64,000 bases of DNA, taken from Zingiber officinale. Lineage: Eukaryota; Streptophyta; Magnoliopsida; Zingiberales; Zingiberaceae. Made by a program: the position numbers and the translations under genes. Positions 1-11,330 of this stretch are shown piece after piece. The notes below the pieces were generated by a model, which was not told the DNA's origin, did no database searches, and saw nothing but the letters and a program-made list of their open reading frames with translations. How positions within the stretch are numbered: the first letter of the stretch is position 1; every line of letters begins with the position of its first letter. Where the stretch lies: positions 69,320,123 to 69,384,122 of the forward strand of contig NC_055991.1 of the NCBI RefSeq assembly GCF_018446385.1, read 5' to 3'.

Positions 1-170
1 GTTTTCAATTCTACAACTTGTATTTTTATATCAATTTCTATCTTTTATCCTGATACCCTTGGGAGTTTCAATTAGTCAATGAACGCTTATAGGAAAATTG
101 TCACAATTCTAAGTTCTTTAAAGAGCTAACATTAGTGAGTTGAGTGATTGAGTGTCAATAGATTGCATTA

Positions 171-1493
171 ATGGCGACAAGTGGAGAGGAAGCAAGACCT
201 AGAGAAACACTTGAACAACGAGCCTTGAGACAACACTTGGAACGCATGGAAATCAGATTCAATCAAATCCTCGACAAATTAGAGAGACAAGATGCTGTAA
301 TTTCGGGATTGCAAAATAGCCAAGATGGTAGAGTTCCTATACAAAATTCAAGGCATTATAATCGTGATGACAACAATGATGATGATGATGGCATATCTGA
401 GGACATTGATGATAGAGTTTCTAGTGGCAGATATGGTCATGCTAGATTGGTGGTAGAAGAGAAAGAATAAATGATTATGTTGATAGAAACTTGCGAAATA
501 TCAAGATGAAGATTCCTTCATTTCAAGGCAAAAGTGATCTAGACGTATATTGGAGTGGGAAAAGAAAGTTGAATTAGTGTTTGATTGTCACAACTACTCT
601 GAAGAGAAGAAGGTAAGACTAGCTGCTGTTGAATTTATTGATTATGCTATTATTTGGTGGGATCAAATTATTCTAAGCAGGAGAAGAAACAACGAGAGAC
701 CCATTGGCACTTGGGAAGAGATGAAATCTATTATGATAAAGAGGTTCACGCCATGATATTACTATCGAGATTTGTACCAACGATTACAAAGTCTAACCCA
801 AGGATCCAAAACTATGGAGGAATATCACAAGGAGATGGAGATTGCCACATATCTGAGGACATTGATGATAGAGTTTCTAGTGGCAGATATGGTCATGCTA
901 GATTGGTGGTAGAAGAGAAAGAATAAATGATTATGTTGATAGAAACTTGCGAAATATCAAGATGAAGATTCCTTCATTTCAAGGCAAAAGTGATCTAGAC
1001 GTATATTTGGAGTGGGAAAAGAAAGTTGAATTAGTGTTTGATTGTCACAACTACTCTGAAGAGAAGAAGGTAAGACTAGCTGATGTTGAATTTATTGATT
1101 ATGCTATTATTTGGTGGGATCAAATTATTCTAAGCAGGAGAAGAAACAACGAGAGACCCATTGGCACTTGGGAAGAGATGAAATCTATTATGATAAAGAG
1201 GTTCACGCCATCATATTACTATCGAGATTTGTACCAACGATTACAAAGTCTAACCCAAGGATCCAAAACTATGGAGGAATATCACAAGGAGATGGAGATT
1301 GCCATGATTCGAGCCAATGTGGAGGAAGACCAAGAAGCAACCATGGAAATATTTTTACAAGGTTTGAATTCAGAAATTGCAAATGTAATGGAGTTGTAAC
1401 ATTATGTGGAGCTGGAAGATATGGTGCATATGTCCATGAAAGTTGAAAGGTAACTCAAAAGGAAGGGTTCAATCAAGCATGGTCAAAATTCAT
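171..1493 (+). pseudogene. gag: A1 gag, N-terminal and capsid part (broken)
   Basis: The ATG at 171 opens a 99-codon frame with a predicted coiled-coil start (LEQRALRQHLERMEIRFNQI) and an acidic Asn/Asp run, which are usual at the N terminus of this gag type. A capsid-like retrotransposon gag segment follows, with WEKKVELVFDCHNY and, further on, ERPIGTWEEMKSIMIKRF. It appears twice because of a tandem duplication. The first copy has a one-base deletion near 550 and a stop near 753. The second copy (947-1399) is open for 150 codons. Stops near 468 and 924 separate the N terminus from both copies. The reading continues on the far side of H at 5375. It makes virus-like particle protein when intact; this copy cannot. 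Confidence 0.85.
392..1304 (+). repeat. 456/457-bp tandem duplication inside A1 gag
   Basis: The segment 392-847 is repeated at 848-1304, almost identically. The copies differ by one base in a run of T (near 550 against 1007) and by a few substitutions, one of which makes a stop in copy 1. The junction falls at GCCA followed by CATATCTGAGG. The near identity suggests the duplication is younger than most decay in A1. Confidence 0.92.
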
Positions 1494-1626
1494 TATAACA
1501 CCCATAGGGTCCTTAGCAAAATTCTAGAATATTTTATCATGAATAAAGAAAAAATATATATGCTTTAGTTAAATTTTGCTCCTAGCCAAACACTTAAACA
1601 AATAAAATAGAAATAAAAATATATAA

Positions 1627-1688
1627 GGTCTAGGACTTGAACTCGAGATCTCTCATTAGATGCCTGAATAAGATAACCACTAGACCAA
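1627..1688 (-). other. tRNA-like sequence with A and B boxes, antisense in LTR H
   Basis: Read on the minus strand, it starts with TGGTCTAGTGG, a full match to the pol III A box. About 35 nt later comes GAGTTCAAGTCC, close to the B box, followed by a pairing-like TAGACC end. It resembles a worn tRNA or the head of a tRNA-derived SINE. I see no complete cloverleaf, so I do not call it a tRNA gene. Similar sequences sit at the same place in C2 and, weakly, in E. Confidence 0.55.
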
Positions 1689-2574
1689 GAGAAATTGTTG
1701 TTAGAAAAGAGAGGGAAACCATAATTAAATGTAAGAAGAAAAGGCTCTTCTCTTAGAAGGAGAAGTGAGAGTTGTCTTCTTCCTCTCTAATGAAGAGATG
1801 CTCTAGAATATTCTTTTCTTACTCACCAAGAAGGGATGTATCTAGACTTTTCTCTTAATTATGAAGAGAGTAAAAGAAAGGAGGAAGAAAAATATATTTT
1901 TCCTTCCTCCTCTCATGATGAATAAAAGGAGGAAATTAAAATGAGTTGGCATTTTTCCTCATTCACCTTCCTACTCCCTCCTCCTCCACCGTGACCTCTT
2001 CTTCACCATTTCCTCTTCTTGCCGAGACCAAGGAGCAAGGAAGCTTCCCCTCTCTAGGAAGGATCCACAACAAAGGTTAAATCTCTAAGGAAAACAAGCG
2101 CAAGGATGTGAGTATCCCCTCACTGCAGTACAAGTAGCTTCGGTTTAAAATGTTTTTCGAAACTCTAAAAATTTTCTTGCAAGAATGTGGTCAAGATAAA
2201 GAATAGGTAGTCACTTAGGGTTAAAAAGTGATAAGAGATGCTTCATGTTGTAGAAAAAGAAAAAGAGAAATTTAGAGCCTTATTGCATGTTTCGGCCAAG
2301 GATGGAAGAGAGGACCTAGAACAAGTTTTCTTTGATCACATGCTTAATTTTTCTACTCTATGATATATGAATTTCACATGTTGTTAGTTAAGTCTTCATT
2401 CTTCATGTTGGGAAAAAAAAAAGAGATACCTATCTATATGGTTCGGCCAAAATTGATTATAAGGCCTTAGGTCAAGAATTTTAGATAGAAACCATACTAG
2501 TTGTACCTCTTTGTGACGTACGAATTTTTACATGTTTATAACCAAGGTTTTTATGCTTCTTATGGAATAAAATG

Positions 2575-3650
2575 GTATGAAATTAAACCCTACAGATATG
2601 TTTGGCCAAATTGAAATAAATGAGTTAGGGTTAGAGTTTTGAACTCAAATATGCTTAGATCATGAAGTACAATACCTTGTATGCACTTAGATTAAATGGG
2701 CTTGTTATATGTTTAAGTTTTATGCTCCTTATGGAATAAAATGATATGAAACCCTACTGATATGTTTCGGCCAAATGAAAATAAATGGGTTAGGGTTAGA
2801 GTTTTGAACCCAAATAGGCTTATTCATGAAGTATAGTGCCTTGTAGGTACTTGTACAATGCTCTATAGGTACTTAGATTAAATGTGCATGTTACATGTTT
2901 AAGTCTTATGCTTCTTAAGGAATAAAAAGACATGAAACCCTACTGATATGTTTCGGCCAAATGGAAATAAATGGGTTAGGGTTAGAGTTTTGAACTCAAA
3001 TAGGCTTATTCATGAAGCATAGTGCCTTGTAGGTACTTGTACAATGCTCTATAGGTACTTAGACTAAATGTGCATGTTACATGTTTAAGTCTTATGCTTC
3101 TTATGGAATAAAATGATATGTAACCCTACTGATATGTTTCGGCCAAATTGAAATAAATGGGTTAGGGTTAGAGTTTTGAACTCAAACATGCTTATTCATG
3201 AAGTATAATGCCTTGTATGTGCTTAGATCAAGTTTACATGTTATGTGGATAAGTTCTATGCTTCATATGGAACCAAATGATATAAGAACCCTACTGATAT
3301 GTTTCGGCCAAATTGAAATAAATGGGTTAAGGTTAGAGTTTTGAACTCAAACATGCTTATTCATGAAGTATAATGCCTTGTATGTGCTTAGATCAAGTTT
3401 ACATGTTATGTGGATAAGTTCTATGCTTCATATGGAACCAAATGATATAAGAACCCTACTGATATGTTTCAGCCAAATTGAGATAAATGGGTTAAGGTTA
3501 GAATTTTGAACTCAAACATGCTTATTCATGAAGTATAATGCCTTGTATGTGCTTAGATCAAGTTTACATGTTATGTGGATAAGTTCTATGCTTCATATGG
3601 AATGAAATGAGGTTGAAACCTACTGATATGGTTCGGCCAAGATGGATTAA
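2575..3650 (+). repeat. About seven tandem copies of a ~170-bp unit in LTR H
   Basis: TATGTTTCGGCCAAATTG or a close variant recurs near 2591, 2761, 2947, 3134, 3297, 3465 and 3635, so spacing is 163-187 bp. Each unit also contains ATAAATGGGTTAGGGTTAG and ATTCATGAAGTATAATGCC. The last three units are the most alike, which points to recent local expansion. Confidence 0.88.
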
Positions 3651-4027
3651 TTAGGTTAGGAAAGAGTTTAAACCTAACCAAACATGCTTATGCATTTTCA
3701 TGATATGTAGCCTTTGATATATAAGTAGATTAAGCTTTCATGCTTTATGATGTGATGAAAATATGCTTTACGATATGTTGCATTTCTATGTCTTATGATA
3801 AGATGTGCCATGTTTATGATATGATATGATAGACTTATGACATGATAGGCTATGGTCATGATATGATATGCTAGACTCATGATATGCCATGTTCATGATA
3901 TGTTATGCTAAGTCCATGAGATGATATGCCAAGTTTGATGATAAGAAAATAACATGTTATACTTTATGTTATGATAAGAACATGTTATATAATGCATGTG
4001 TGAATGACTTATGTAAGAAGAAAATCC

Positions 4028-4215
4028 TTAAGAGTTGCTTCCCTTAAGTTGGGACCAAGAGCATTCTTCATGTTATGAAAAAGAGTTGCTTCCCTTAAGT
4101 TGGGACCAAGAGCACTCTTGATGTTATGAAAAAGAGTTGCTTCCCTTAAGTTGGGATCAAGAGCACTCTTCATGCTATGGTAAAGAGATGCTTCCCTTAA
4201 GTTGGGGATCACGAG
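4028..4215 (+). repeat. Four 52-bp tandem repeats in LTR H
   Basis: AGAGTTGCTTCCCTTAAG recurs at a step of about 52 bp (near 4029, 4081, 4133, 4183). The minus-strand repetitive ORF over it is an artefact of the repeat. The flanks (3690-4270) are rich in CATGATATGATATG-like simple sequence. Confidence 0.88.
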
Positions 4216-4939
4216 CTCTCTTCATGATATGACAAGAATTATGACATGTATGATATGATGAGATATGATATGCATGATATTTTACTTTGTATGGCTTGTA
4301 CCAAGGGTGGGCTCCATAAGCGCCCCGGGGTCGACGGACTATGAACGGACCTCGTTAAGGGATGGGCTCCTCAGTACGCCCCTAGGTCAACGAACTATGA
4401 ACGGACCTAGATCCCTAGTAGGTTCGGGGCTAGCTACCCTGTCCTAGGGATTGCGTAAATTTATGTTTACATGTGGTACATGCCGGGGCGCTTCTCATGA
4501 TGATGATATGATATTCAAGTATGTATACTATATGTTTTGAAAGAAGCATGATGCATATGTGCATTCCGTGATACATGTTTTAAAAATATACATATTGCAT
4601 CTACATGCACATATTTATGAAATTATGTTTATGCACCTTTATGAACAGGTATGAGTTATGATACATGTTTACATGATATGATAGGCTTCATGATATGTGC
4701 TTACAGAATGTGATATGAATCATGATATACACTCACATGCTATACTCTGATATGTTATGCTCCTTATGTGATATGATATATTATGTTCTGTTTTCCCTCA
4801 TGTTATGTTATGAGATGTTATGGTTTTTACATGATAAGATATGTTCTATGTTATGATTCTCCATGCTATGTTATGCTATGCTATGGTTTCTACATGTTAT
4901 GTTATGTTTTGTGTTTTCGGATTTATGGGTAGGCAAGGA

Positions 4940-4990
4940 TCTCACTAAGCCTTTGGCTTATAGCTACACGTTTTCCTTGTACTGGAGATA
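4940..4990 (+). promoter_or_regulatory. Hairpin and splice-acceptor-like block in LTR H
   Basis: CTCACTAAGCC-TTT-GGCTTA can form a 6-bp stem with a 3-nt loop. A pyrimidine-rich stretch follows and then CTGGAG|ATAAAGG, an AG that could act as a 3' splice site. The same arrangement occurs in C2, D and E with compensating stem changes. A matching donor-like GAT|GTGAGT lies at 2108. Confidence 0.45.
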
Positions 4991-5374
4991 AAGGCAAGGA
5001 ATAGATTGTTTAAGGGGAGCAGAGCAGGAAAAGCAATGAGGATGTGTGTGGAAGTGCTGGTGGATAGATCTATTTAAGTTTTTGAATTATCTAAGTTATG
5101 CATGTGAACAATGTTGGACCTATGCTTATGATAATGTTCAGCTAGTATGATATCCTACTCATGTTATGTTGGTACGTTTGACTTCACATGCCATGTTAAG
5201 AGAACTAGATGCATATGGTATATGTTATGATATGAAAAAAAAAACAATTAATTATATATGTCTTCCGCTACCATGAATCCATATGCATTAGTATAATTGA
5301 TGTCCATGTTTTAGTGACGTCCGTCCCTCTGGGGTGGCCTTAGTGCTACCTGGAAGGGCGGGCGTTACATTCAT

Positions 5375-6213
5375 CCACTTGAAAATCTAGTTAGAACAAA
5401 AGAGATGATAAATTTACATCAAAGAGTAATACCGAGTTTTTGAAAAATAAAGATGCTGGTTCTCCATTGGTCAAAGGTAAAGAACCTATCCAATCTTCAA
5501 GAAATAGAGATATTAAATGCTTTAAATGTTTGGGAAGAGGACATATTGCATCACAATGTCCAAACAAAAGAATTATGCTTTTGAAAGAAAATAGTGATAT
5601 TAAAACTGAGAATGGGTCCAAAGATGATAATGTCATGCCACTATTGATGGAAAGTGATGTAGAAGAGTATCCCGTCGAAGGTGAAGCCCTCATCACTAGG
5701 CGTGCTCTAGATGTGCAAGTGAAGGAAGAAGATGAAGAACAACGAGACAACATATTTCATACCCGTTGCCACATCAAAGACAAGGTATGTAGTATGATTA
5801 TAGATGGGGGAAGTTGCACTAATGTTGTTAGTACTATCTTGGTTGAGAAATTGTGCTTACTTACCACTAAACATCCTAGACCTTATAAACTACAATGGTT
5901 GAATGATTACTGGGAAGTTAAGGTCACTAAGCAAGTGTTGGTTTCATTATCCATTGGTAGGTATCATGATGATGTTCTTTGTGATGTAGTACCAATGCAT
6001 GCAAGTCATTTGCTTCTAGGTAGACCATGTCAATTTGATAGGTGGGTCATGCACGATGGCTTCATAAATAAATATTCTTTTAAGATGCATGGTAAACTTG
6101 TAACTCTTGTACAATTAACTCCTAAGCAAGTATATGAAGATAAATTGAGGATAAAAAAAGAGAGTGAAAAAAGAAAAGATTGTGTGAGAAAAAAGAAAAG
6201 AAAAGGAGTGTGA
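5375..6213 (+). pseudogene. A1 gag C-terminus, CCHC zinc knuckle and protease (broken)
   Basis: Gag resumes right after the TTCAT duplication. A 257-codon open stretch begins at 5440. It carries a CX2CX4HX4C nucleic-acid-binding knuckle at residues 27-40 (CFKCLGRGHIASQC), then a retropepsin-like region with IDGGSCTN in place of the canonical D-T/S-G, a variant I associate with this clade. A later LLGRPCQFD segment fits the second half of the protease fold. The frame ends in a Lys/Arg-rich run at about 6213. From there to 6600 the reading frame is disturbed, although recognisable linker codons (DGLPPLRGIEHQID) appear from about 6470. Confidence 0.82.
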
Positions 6214-6457
6214 GAAAAGAAAAAGTGAGGATGAGAGTAGTGAAAAAATGAATGGAAAAGAAACAAAAAATCTAGAGCAAGAGAGTAAAAAAGGGAGCTT
6301 TTATGCAAAAGAAAGAGAGGTTAAGAGAGCTTTTTATTCTCAACAGCCGATGATTGTACTTTTGTACAAGGAGGCTTATTTCAACACTAACAATCTTAAC
6401 CCTTCTTTGCCTAGTGTTGTTAAATCTCTTTGCAGGAATTTGATGATGTCTTTCTTG

Positions 6458-7678
6458 AAGATGTTCCTGATGGATTGCCACCACTTAGGGGAATAGAGCA
6501 CCAAATTGACTTCATCCTAGGAGCATCCATTCCTAATCGACCAGCCAATAGGAGCAATCCTATGGAGATGAAGGAGCTTCAAAAGTAAGTTGAAGAGTTG
6601 ATGAGAAAAGGGTATGTCCGAGAAAGTTTGAGTCCTTGTTCAGTTCCTGTTTTGCTTGTGCCCAAGAAGGAAGGAACTTGGAGAATGTGCGTTGATTGCA
6701 GGGCTATCAACAAAATTACGGTAAAGTATCATCATCCTATTCGTAGATTAGATGATATGCTAGATGAACTATATGGTTCTTGCATTTTCTCTAAAATTTA
6801 TTTGAAGTCTGGCTATCATCAAATTCGCATGTGTGAGGGAGATGAGTGGAAAACTGGTTTTATGACTGGGTATGGTTTGTACGAATGGTTAGTCACGCCA
6901 TTTGGGCCAACTAATGCACCTAGTACTTTCATGAGATTAATGAACCATATTTTGTGTGCTTATATTGGAAACTTTGTTGTACTATATTTTGATGACATCT
7001 TGATTTGTAGTAAGAATTTAGATGAGCATGTCAATCATTTAAAAAAGTTCTACTTGTTTTGTGAAATGAAAAATTGTATGCTAACCTTCAAAAATGTTCT
7101 TTTTTCACTAGTCAAATTGAGTTTCTTGGTTATATTGTTAGTGCTAAGGGAATAGTAGTTGATGAAGAAAAGGTTAAGGCAATTCGTGAGTGGCCAACAC
7201 TAAAAACGATAACTGAGGTACGTAGCTTTCGCGGGTTGCCAAGTTTCTATAAGAGGTTTGTTAAAAATTTTAGTTCTATAGCTGCACCCTTGATTGAAGT
7301 TGTTAAAAAGAATGTTGGGTTTCATTGGGATAGTGAACAAGTTTCAACTTTTGACTTACTTAAGGAGAAGCTAAGTTCTGCACCATTACTTGCATTACCT
7401 AACTTGGCTAAAACTTTTGAAATTGAGTGTGATGCATCTAGAATAGGTATTGGGGCTGTGCTAATACAAGAAGGTCGACCTCTTGCTTATATTAGTGAGA
7501 AGCTCAGCGGAGCAGCTTTAAACTATCCAACTTATGACAAAGAGATGTATGCATTGGTGAAGGCTTTAGAGACTTGGCAGTATTACTTGTGGCCAAAGAG
7601 TTTGTCATTCACACTGATCATGAATCGTTAAAGCATTTGAAGAGCCAAAGCGAGTTGAATAGGCGTCATACAAAATAG
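6458..7678 (+). pseudogene. pol: A1 reverse transcriptase and RNase H (broken)
   Basis: RT motifs run from [18 protein letters not shown] through [10 protein letters not shown] to the YFDDILI active-site box near 6985. The motif-A aspartate is lost: [11 protein letters not shown] has Tyr where Asp is required, so the enzyme would be dead whatever the frame. A frameshift near 7080 moves the reading to 7074-7631, which carries the RT thumb and the start of RNase H ([13 protein letters not shown]). A second shift near 7600 removes the TDH segment of RNase H. Confidence 0.85.
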
Positions 7679-9293
7679 GTGAAGTTTATTGAATCATTCT
7701 CTTATGTGATCAAATATAAACAAGGTATGGAAAACATTGTTGCATATGCTTTGTCTCGAAGGTATACCTTGATCTCTACTTTGAACACTAAATTGTTAGG
7801 ATTTAAATACATTAAAAATCTATATTCTAATGATCCTGACTTTGGAAATATGTTTGATGTTTGTGAACATGCTACATTTGGGAAGTTTTATAGGCATGAG
7901 GGATTTAGAGTGAATAGGTTGTGTGTCCATAATTGTTCATTAAGGGAATTATTAATCCAAGAAGCTTATGGTGGTGGACTAATGGGACATTTTGGAGTAA
8001 GAAAAACTCTAGAAGTGTTGGTAGAGCATTTCTTTTGGCCACACATGAAATGAGATGTAGTCAAGTTTTGTGAGAAGTGTATTACATGTAGGCAAGCAAA
8101 ATCTAGATCTTTACCTCATGGATTGTATACACCTTTACCAATTCCTAATGAACCTTGGGCTGATATTTCCATGGGCTTTGTTGTAGGGCTACCAAGGTCT
8201 AATGAAGTATGGATTCTATTTTTGTCATTGTGGATAGATTTTCTAAAATGGCTCATTTTATTCTTTGTAGGAAAATAGGTAATGTTAACCATATTGTTGA
8301 TCTATTTTTTAGGGAGATTGTGCGGCTTCATGGAGTACCGAGGAGCATAGTTTCATATCGTGATGCAAAGTTCCTAAGCTACTTTTGGAAGACACTATGG
8401 GGAAAATTGGGAACAAAGATGTTGTTTTCTACAACTTGTCATCCACAAATAGATGGACAAACTGCGGTAGTAATCGAACTTTATCTACTTTATTGAGAGC
8501 TATCATTCAAAAGAATTTAAAAGGTTGGGAAGATTGTTTACCACTTGTTGAATTTGCTTATAATAGATCTGTGCATTCTACTACTAAGTTTTCACCTTTT
8601 GAAGTGGTATATGGGTTCAACACTTTAACTCCTTTAAATTTGTCACATTTGCCTGTCTCTGAGCATGCCAGTTTAGATGGTACCAGAAAAGCTGAGTTTG
8701 TGAGGAAACTGCATGAAGACGTTCGATCACAATTTGAAAAGAACACTGAACAATATGTTGCGCAAACCAATAGGGGACGAAAGAAAGTGATCTTTGAACC
8801 CAGAGATTGGGTTTGAGTTCATATGAGGATGGAAAGATTCCCTACTAAACATCGTACTAAGTTGCATCCACGAGGAGATGGTCCATTTCAAGTCATTGCT
8901 AGAATCAATGATAATACATACAAGCTTAACTTACCAGGTGAGTATAATGTCAGTGCTACATTTAATTTTTTTGATCTTTCTCCCTTTGATGTAGGTGTTC
9001 AAGATTTGAGGACGAATCCTTTAGGGGAAAGGGAGAATGATGGAGTCAAAGAACGAGAGCAATAAGCTAACGATATGGATCATGGTCAACCCACTCTAGA
9101 TGTTAATGATGATCCTTTATACATCAATGGAGGACCAATTACAAGGGCTAAGGCTAGAAAGATGAAGGAAGCACTTAATGTACTAATTGAAGATGTGAAG
9201 GCCAAAGCTACCACTGAAGAAGGTTTGATCAAGAGTAAGTCATTCGGCATAGTCAACCTAATTCAAGCTTTAGATGAGCTTCATTAGCACTTA
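7679..9293 (+). pseudogene. pol: A1 integrase and C-terminal domain (broken)
   Basis: The zinc-binding part is visible ([19 protein letters not shown], then CEKCITC after a stop at 8051). All three catalytic acids appear to be lost: [10 protein letters not shown] has Gly for Asp, VSYRDAKF has Tyr for Asp, and DGQTAVV has Ala for Glu. Further shifts occur near 8200, 8470 and 8815. The C-terminal region 8823-9287 keeps the LHPRGDGPFQVIARIND segment and an Asp/Glu-rich tail. No clear chromodomain could be traced. Confidence 0.82.
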
Positions 9294-9300
9294 AGTCTCA

Positions 9301-9808
9301 TGTCTATGTAGTAGGGATATGTAGGCTCAATCTAGACTCAATTTCTATTTTTATTTGGGTTGTAATAAAACCATAAGCTTAAAATGGCTAAGTAGTCTAC
9401 ATAAGCCTTTATTAAATGGGCTTTCTTTTGACCTTTTTTTGGTCACCTTATAGCTATAAATAAAGGGGGTGACGGCCACACATGTATCTTTGACATATTT
9501 TTCATTCTAAAGCATGGTGAGGCTCTCACTTGTTGATTCTTCATTGAATTAGAACTTATCAAGGCATTTCCTTGTGGCGTTCAAAGACTTATCAACCTCC
9601 ATCCTAAGGTTGTGGCGTCTTCCATCTTCTATACCAAGGCTCATGCTTTCCTAAGCATTGGGTCGAGGTTCTTTTCATCAGTCTTATCGATTTAGTTCTT
9701 TCTTTCTTTCTTCTTCCATTCATTGTGGGTTCTTGAGATATCTTTCTCTTTGGATTTACATCTGTAGGAGAGATGTTAAAGAGATGAAACAACATGTATA
9801 TCCCACAT
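9301..9808 (+). mobile_element. A1 probable 3' LTR
   Basis: Non-coding sequence right after the pol end begins TGTCTATGTAG and could end ...ATATCCCACA. It contains a TATA-like CTATAAATAAAGG at about 9452, followed by leader-like sequence. Without the 5' LTR the edges cannot be confirmed, and 9809-9821 may also belong to it. Confidence 0.5.
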
Positions 9809-9821
9809 AGATAGCGAAAAG

Positions 9822-10915
9822 TATTGGTGCGGGAAGCATCGGATGATCGAACCTGAGTTTTGATAATGGTAAAGGATTCAAGTTAAGATTATTTGTGATA
9901 TAACGAGTTTGTATGAGATTGCAGGAAATTCCTAAGTGTTCTTAGGCAAAAGTCCTAGCTACGGTTAGGCAGGTGTAAAATCCTAGGGGGTGATAACTCT
10001 AGGCGGAAAGTCTTGCCGAGTCGAAGGCTTCTTCCAAAAATCGTAGAGTCGGGGACTCTAGTTTGAAATCTTGGTGTCACGAATCGGATGGAAGTCTAGG
10101 TGGGTCGTGGAGCAGATGTCGAGCATGAAGACCGAAATCTTCAGACCCTGAGAAAAAGTCAAGTTGATCTGGAGGATCAATCTGGCAACAGGTTACTTCT
10201 CCTGAGAGGAGTAGGTGAGGACGCGTTCCCCAAAGAGGGAATAGTAGGCGTCGGTTCGACTTAGAGTTTCGATGAAACTCAAAGTCAGAACTGGACAGTC
10301 AGAGGCTATCAAATTTCAATTTGTATATATTATTTTATACCTGAACTAACTTTATTTTGCAAAAAATAATGGTTGGAAAAAATTTGTCTAGGTGCCCGGA
10401 GTCCGAGCGCCCCGAGCTGGTCCAGGCGCCCGGAGTCGGTCCAAGTGCCTGAAACTTAAAATTTATCGCCAAGCTAATGTGCCACACATGAGTAGCTGAG
10501 CCACGTGGTCTAGATGCTCGGAGGGTTTCCGAGTGCCCGGAACAGCCTATAAAAGCAGTTTTGACCAGGAGCTTCAGAACAACACAATGATCGACTTTCG
10601 GTTCTTCGAGTTGCTAAGAAAACGCTTCCACGACGCCTGAAAGTTCTGAAAATGATTCTTCTATAGATTTCTTCATATAGAGTTGCCAGTATATAACTGT
10701 AATCATTTTGTACTATTTTGGATTGATTAGTGATTGACCATCGAAAGCACTCTTACGTGTAGGTCTTGGAGTAGAAGTCGCCATAGGCTCCGAACCAAGT
10801 AACTCTTGGTGTTTGCGATTGTTTAGTTGTTCTCTTTTTCCGCTACGTATTTACTCAAATTGAATGAAATAGCCATGCACGCTATTCACCCCCTCAATCA
10901 CTTTTGGATTCTATA
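9822..10915 (+). mobile_element. A2 5' LTR
   Basis: It begins TATTGGTGCGGGAAGCATCG (TG worn to TA) and ends just before ATTGGTATCAGAGC. Inside, 10390-10450 and 10500-10550 carry repeated GCGCCCGGAGTC-like GC-rich segments. A TATA-like CCTATAAAAGC lies near 10547, a normal promoter position for an LTR. No gene is seen. Confidence 0.78.
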
Positions 10916-10917
10916 AT

Positions 10918-10929
10918 TGGTATCAGAGC
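10918..10929 (+). other. A2 primer-binding site
   Basis: TGGTATCAGAGC complements the 3' end of plant initiator-methionine tRNA, which primes minus-strand DNA synthesis in many plant LTR elements. The next 400 bases (10930-11330) are a leader without a recognisable gene. Confidence 0.9.
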
Positions 10930-11330
10930 GGGGTCGCTCTGAATCAATACAACTACCATTCAAGCATTCTTATTCATCGCTTTTTCGTCCGTTTTTGTTA
11001 AAAATAAAACCTTACCCCTTTCATTTTTTCCTCCAAAACTATTTTTGAAAAATTTATTTTCATCTTTTCACCATTGGTCAGTTTTAACAAAATATCACAT
11101 TTTCAAAAATTTGTAATAATATATATTTTTTAATATTTTTATTAATATTTTATATCGAAATCAATGAATTGCTAGTTTTACTTTTCTACCGTACTACTAA
11201 TCTAAGACCAAGTCTTGGAACATTTGTTATTATTCTTTTGTGTGCGAGATTCTTGTTTTATTGGTTCACTAAGAAGGCTACAGTACAACTCGCCCACCGC
11301 TTTTTTCAGGTGAAGATTTTGGCTACTGGA

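Larger units (their letters stand above)
1494..5369 (+). mobile_element. H: 3.9-kb solo LTR of a Tekay-like gypsy family
   Basis: It begins TATAACACCC (a worn TGTAATACCC) and ends GGGCGTTACA. It is flanked by the 5-bp duplication TTCAT at 1489-1493 and 5370-5374, and A1's gag continues across it. There is no primer-binding site, gag or pol inside, so it is one LTR left by LTR-LTR recombination. It shares ordered blocks with E: a GTACCAAGGGTGGGCTCC block near 4305, GCCCCGGGG boxes, TTCGGCCAA repeats and the ATGTGTGTGG block near the end. Apparent small ORFs within it come from repeats and are not genes. Confidence 0.9.
1..9821 (+). mobile_element. A1: decayed Ty3/gypsy retrotransposon, 5' LTR outside the window
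   Basis: The order is gag, CCHC knuckle, protease, RT, RNase H, integrase, then a probable 3' LTR, all on the plus strand. That is the Ty3/gypsy order. Motifs such as the DGG-type protease box and the EWKTGF and LYEWL segments in RT resemble chromoviruses near the CRM/Reina lineages; the lineage is my inference. The window opens inside the leader, so the 5' LTR is missing. The element is broken by solo LTR H at 1494-5369, by a 456-bp duplication in gag and by many stops and frameshifts. The right boundary is approximate: A2's LTR begins at 9822, probably inside or just after A1's 3' LTR. Confidence 0.85.

Noticed and set aside
4009..4212. Minus-strand repetitive protein ORF
   Set aside because: It is the 52-bp repeat read as protein inside LTR H.
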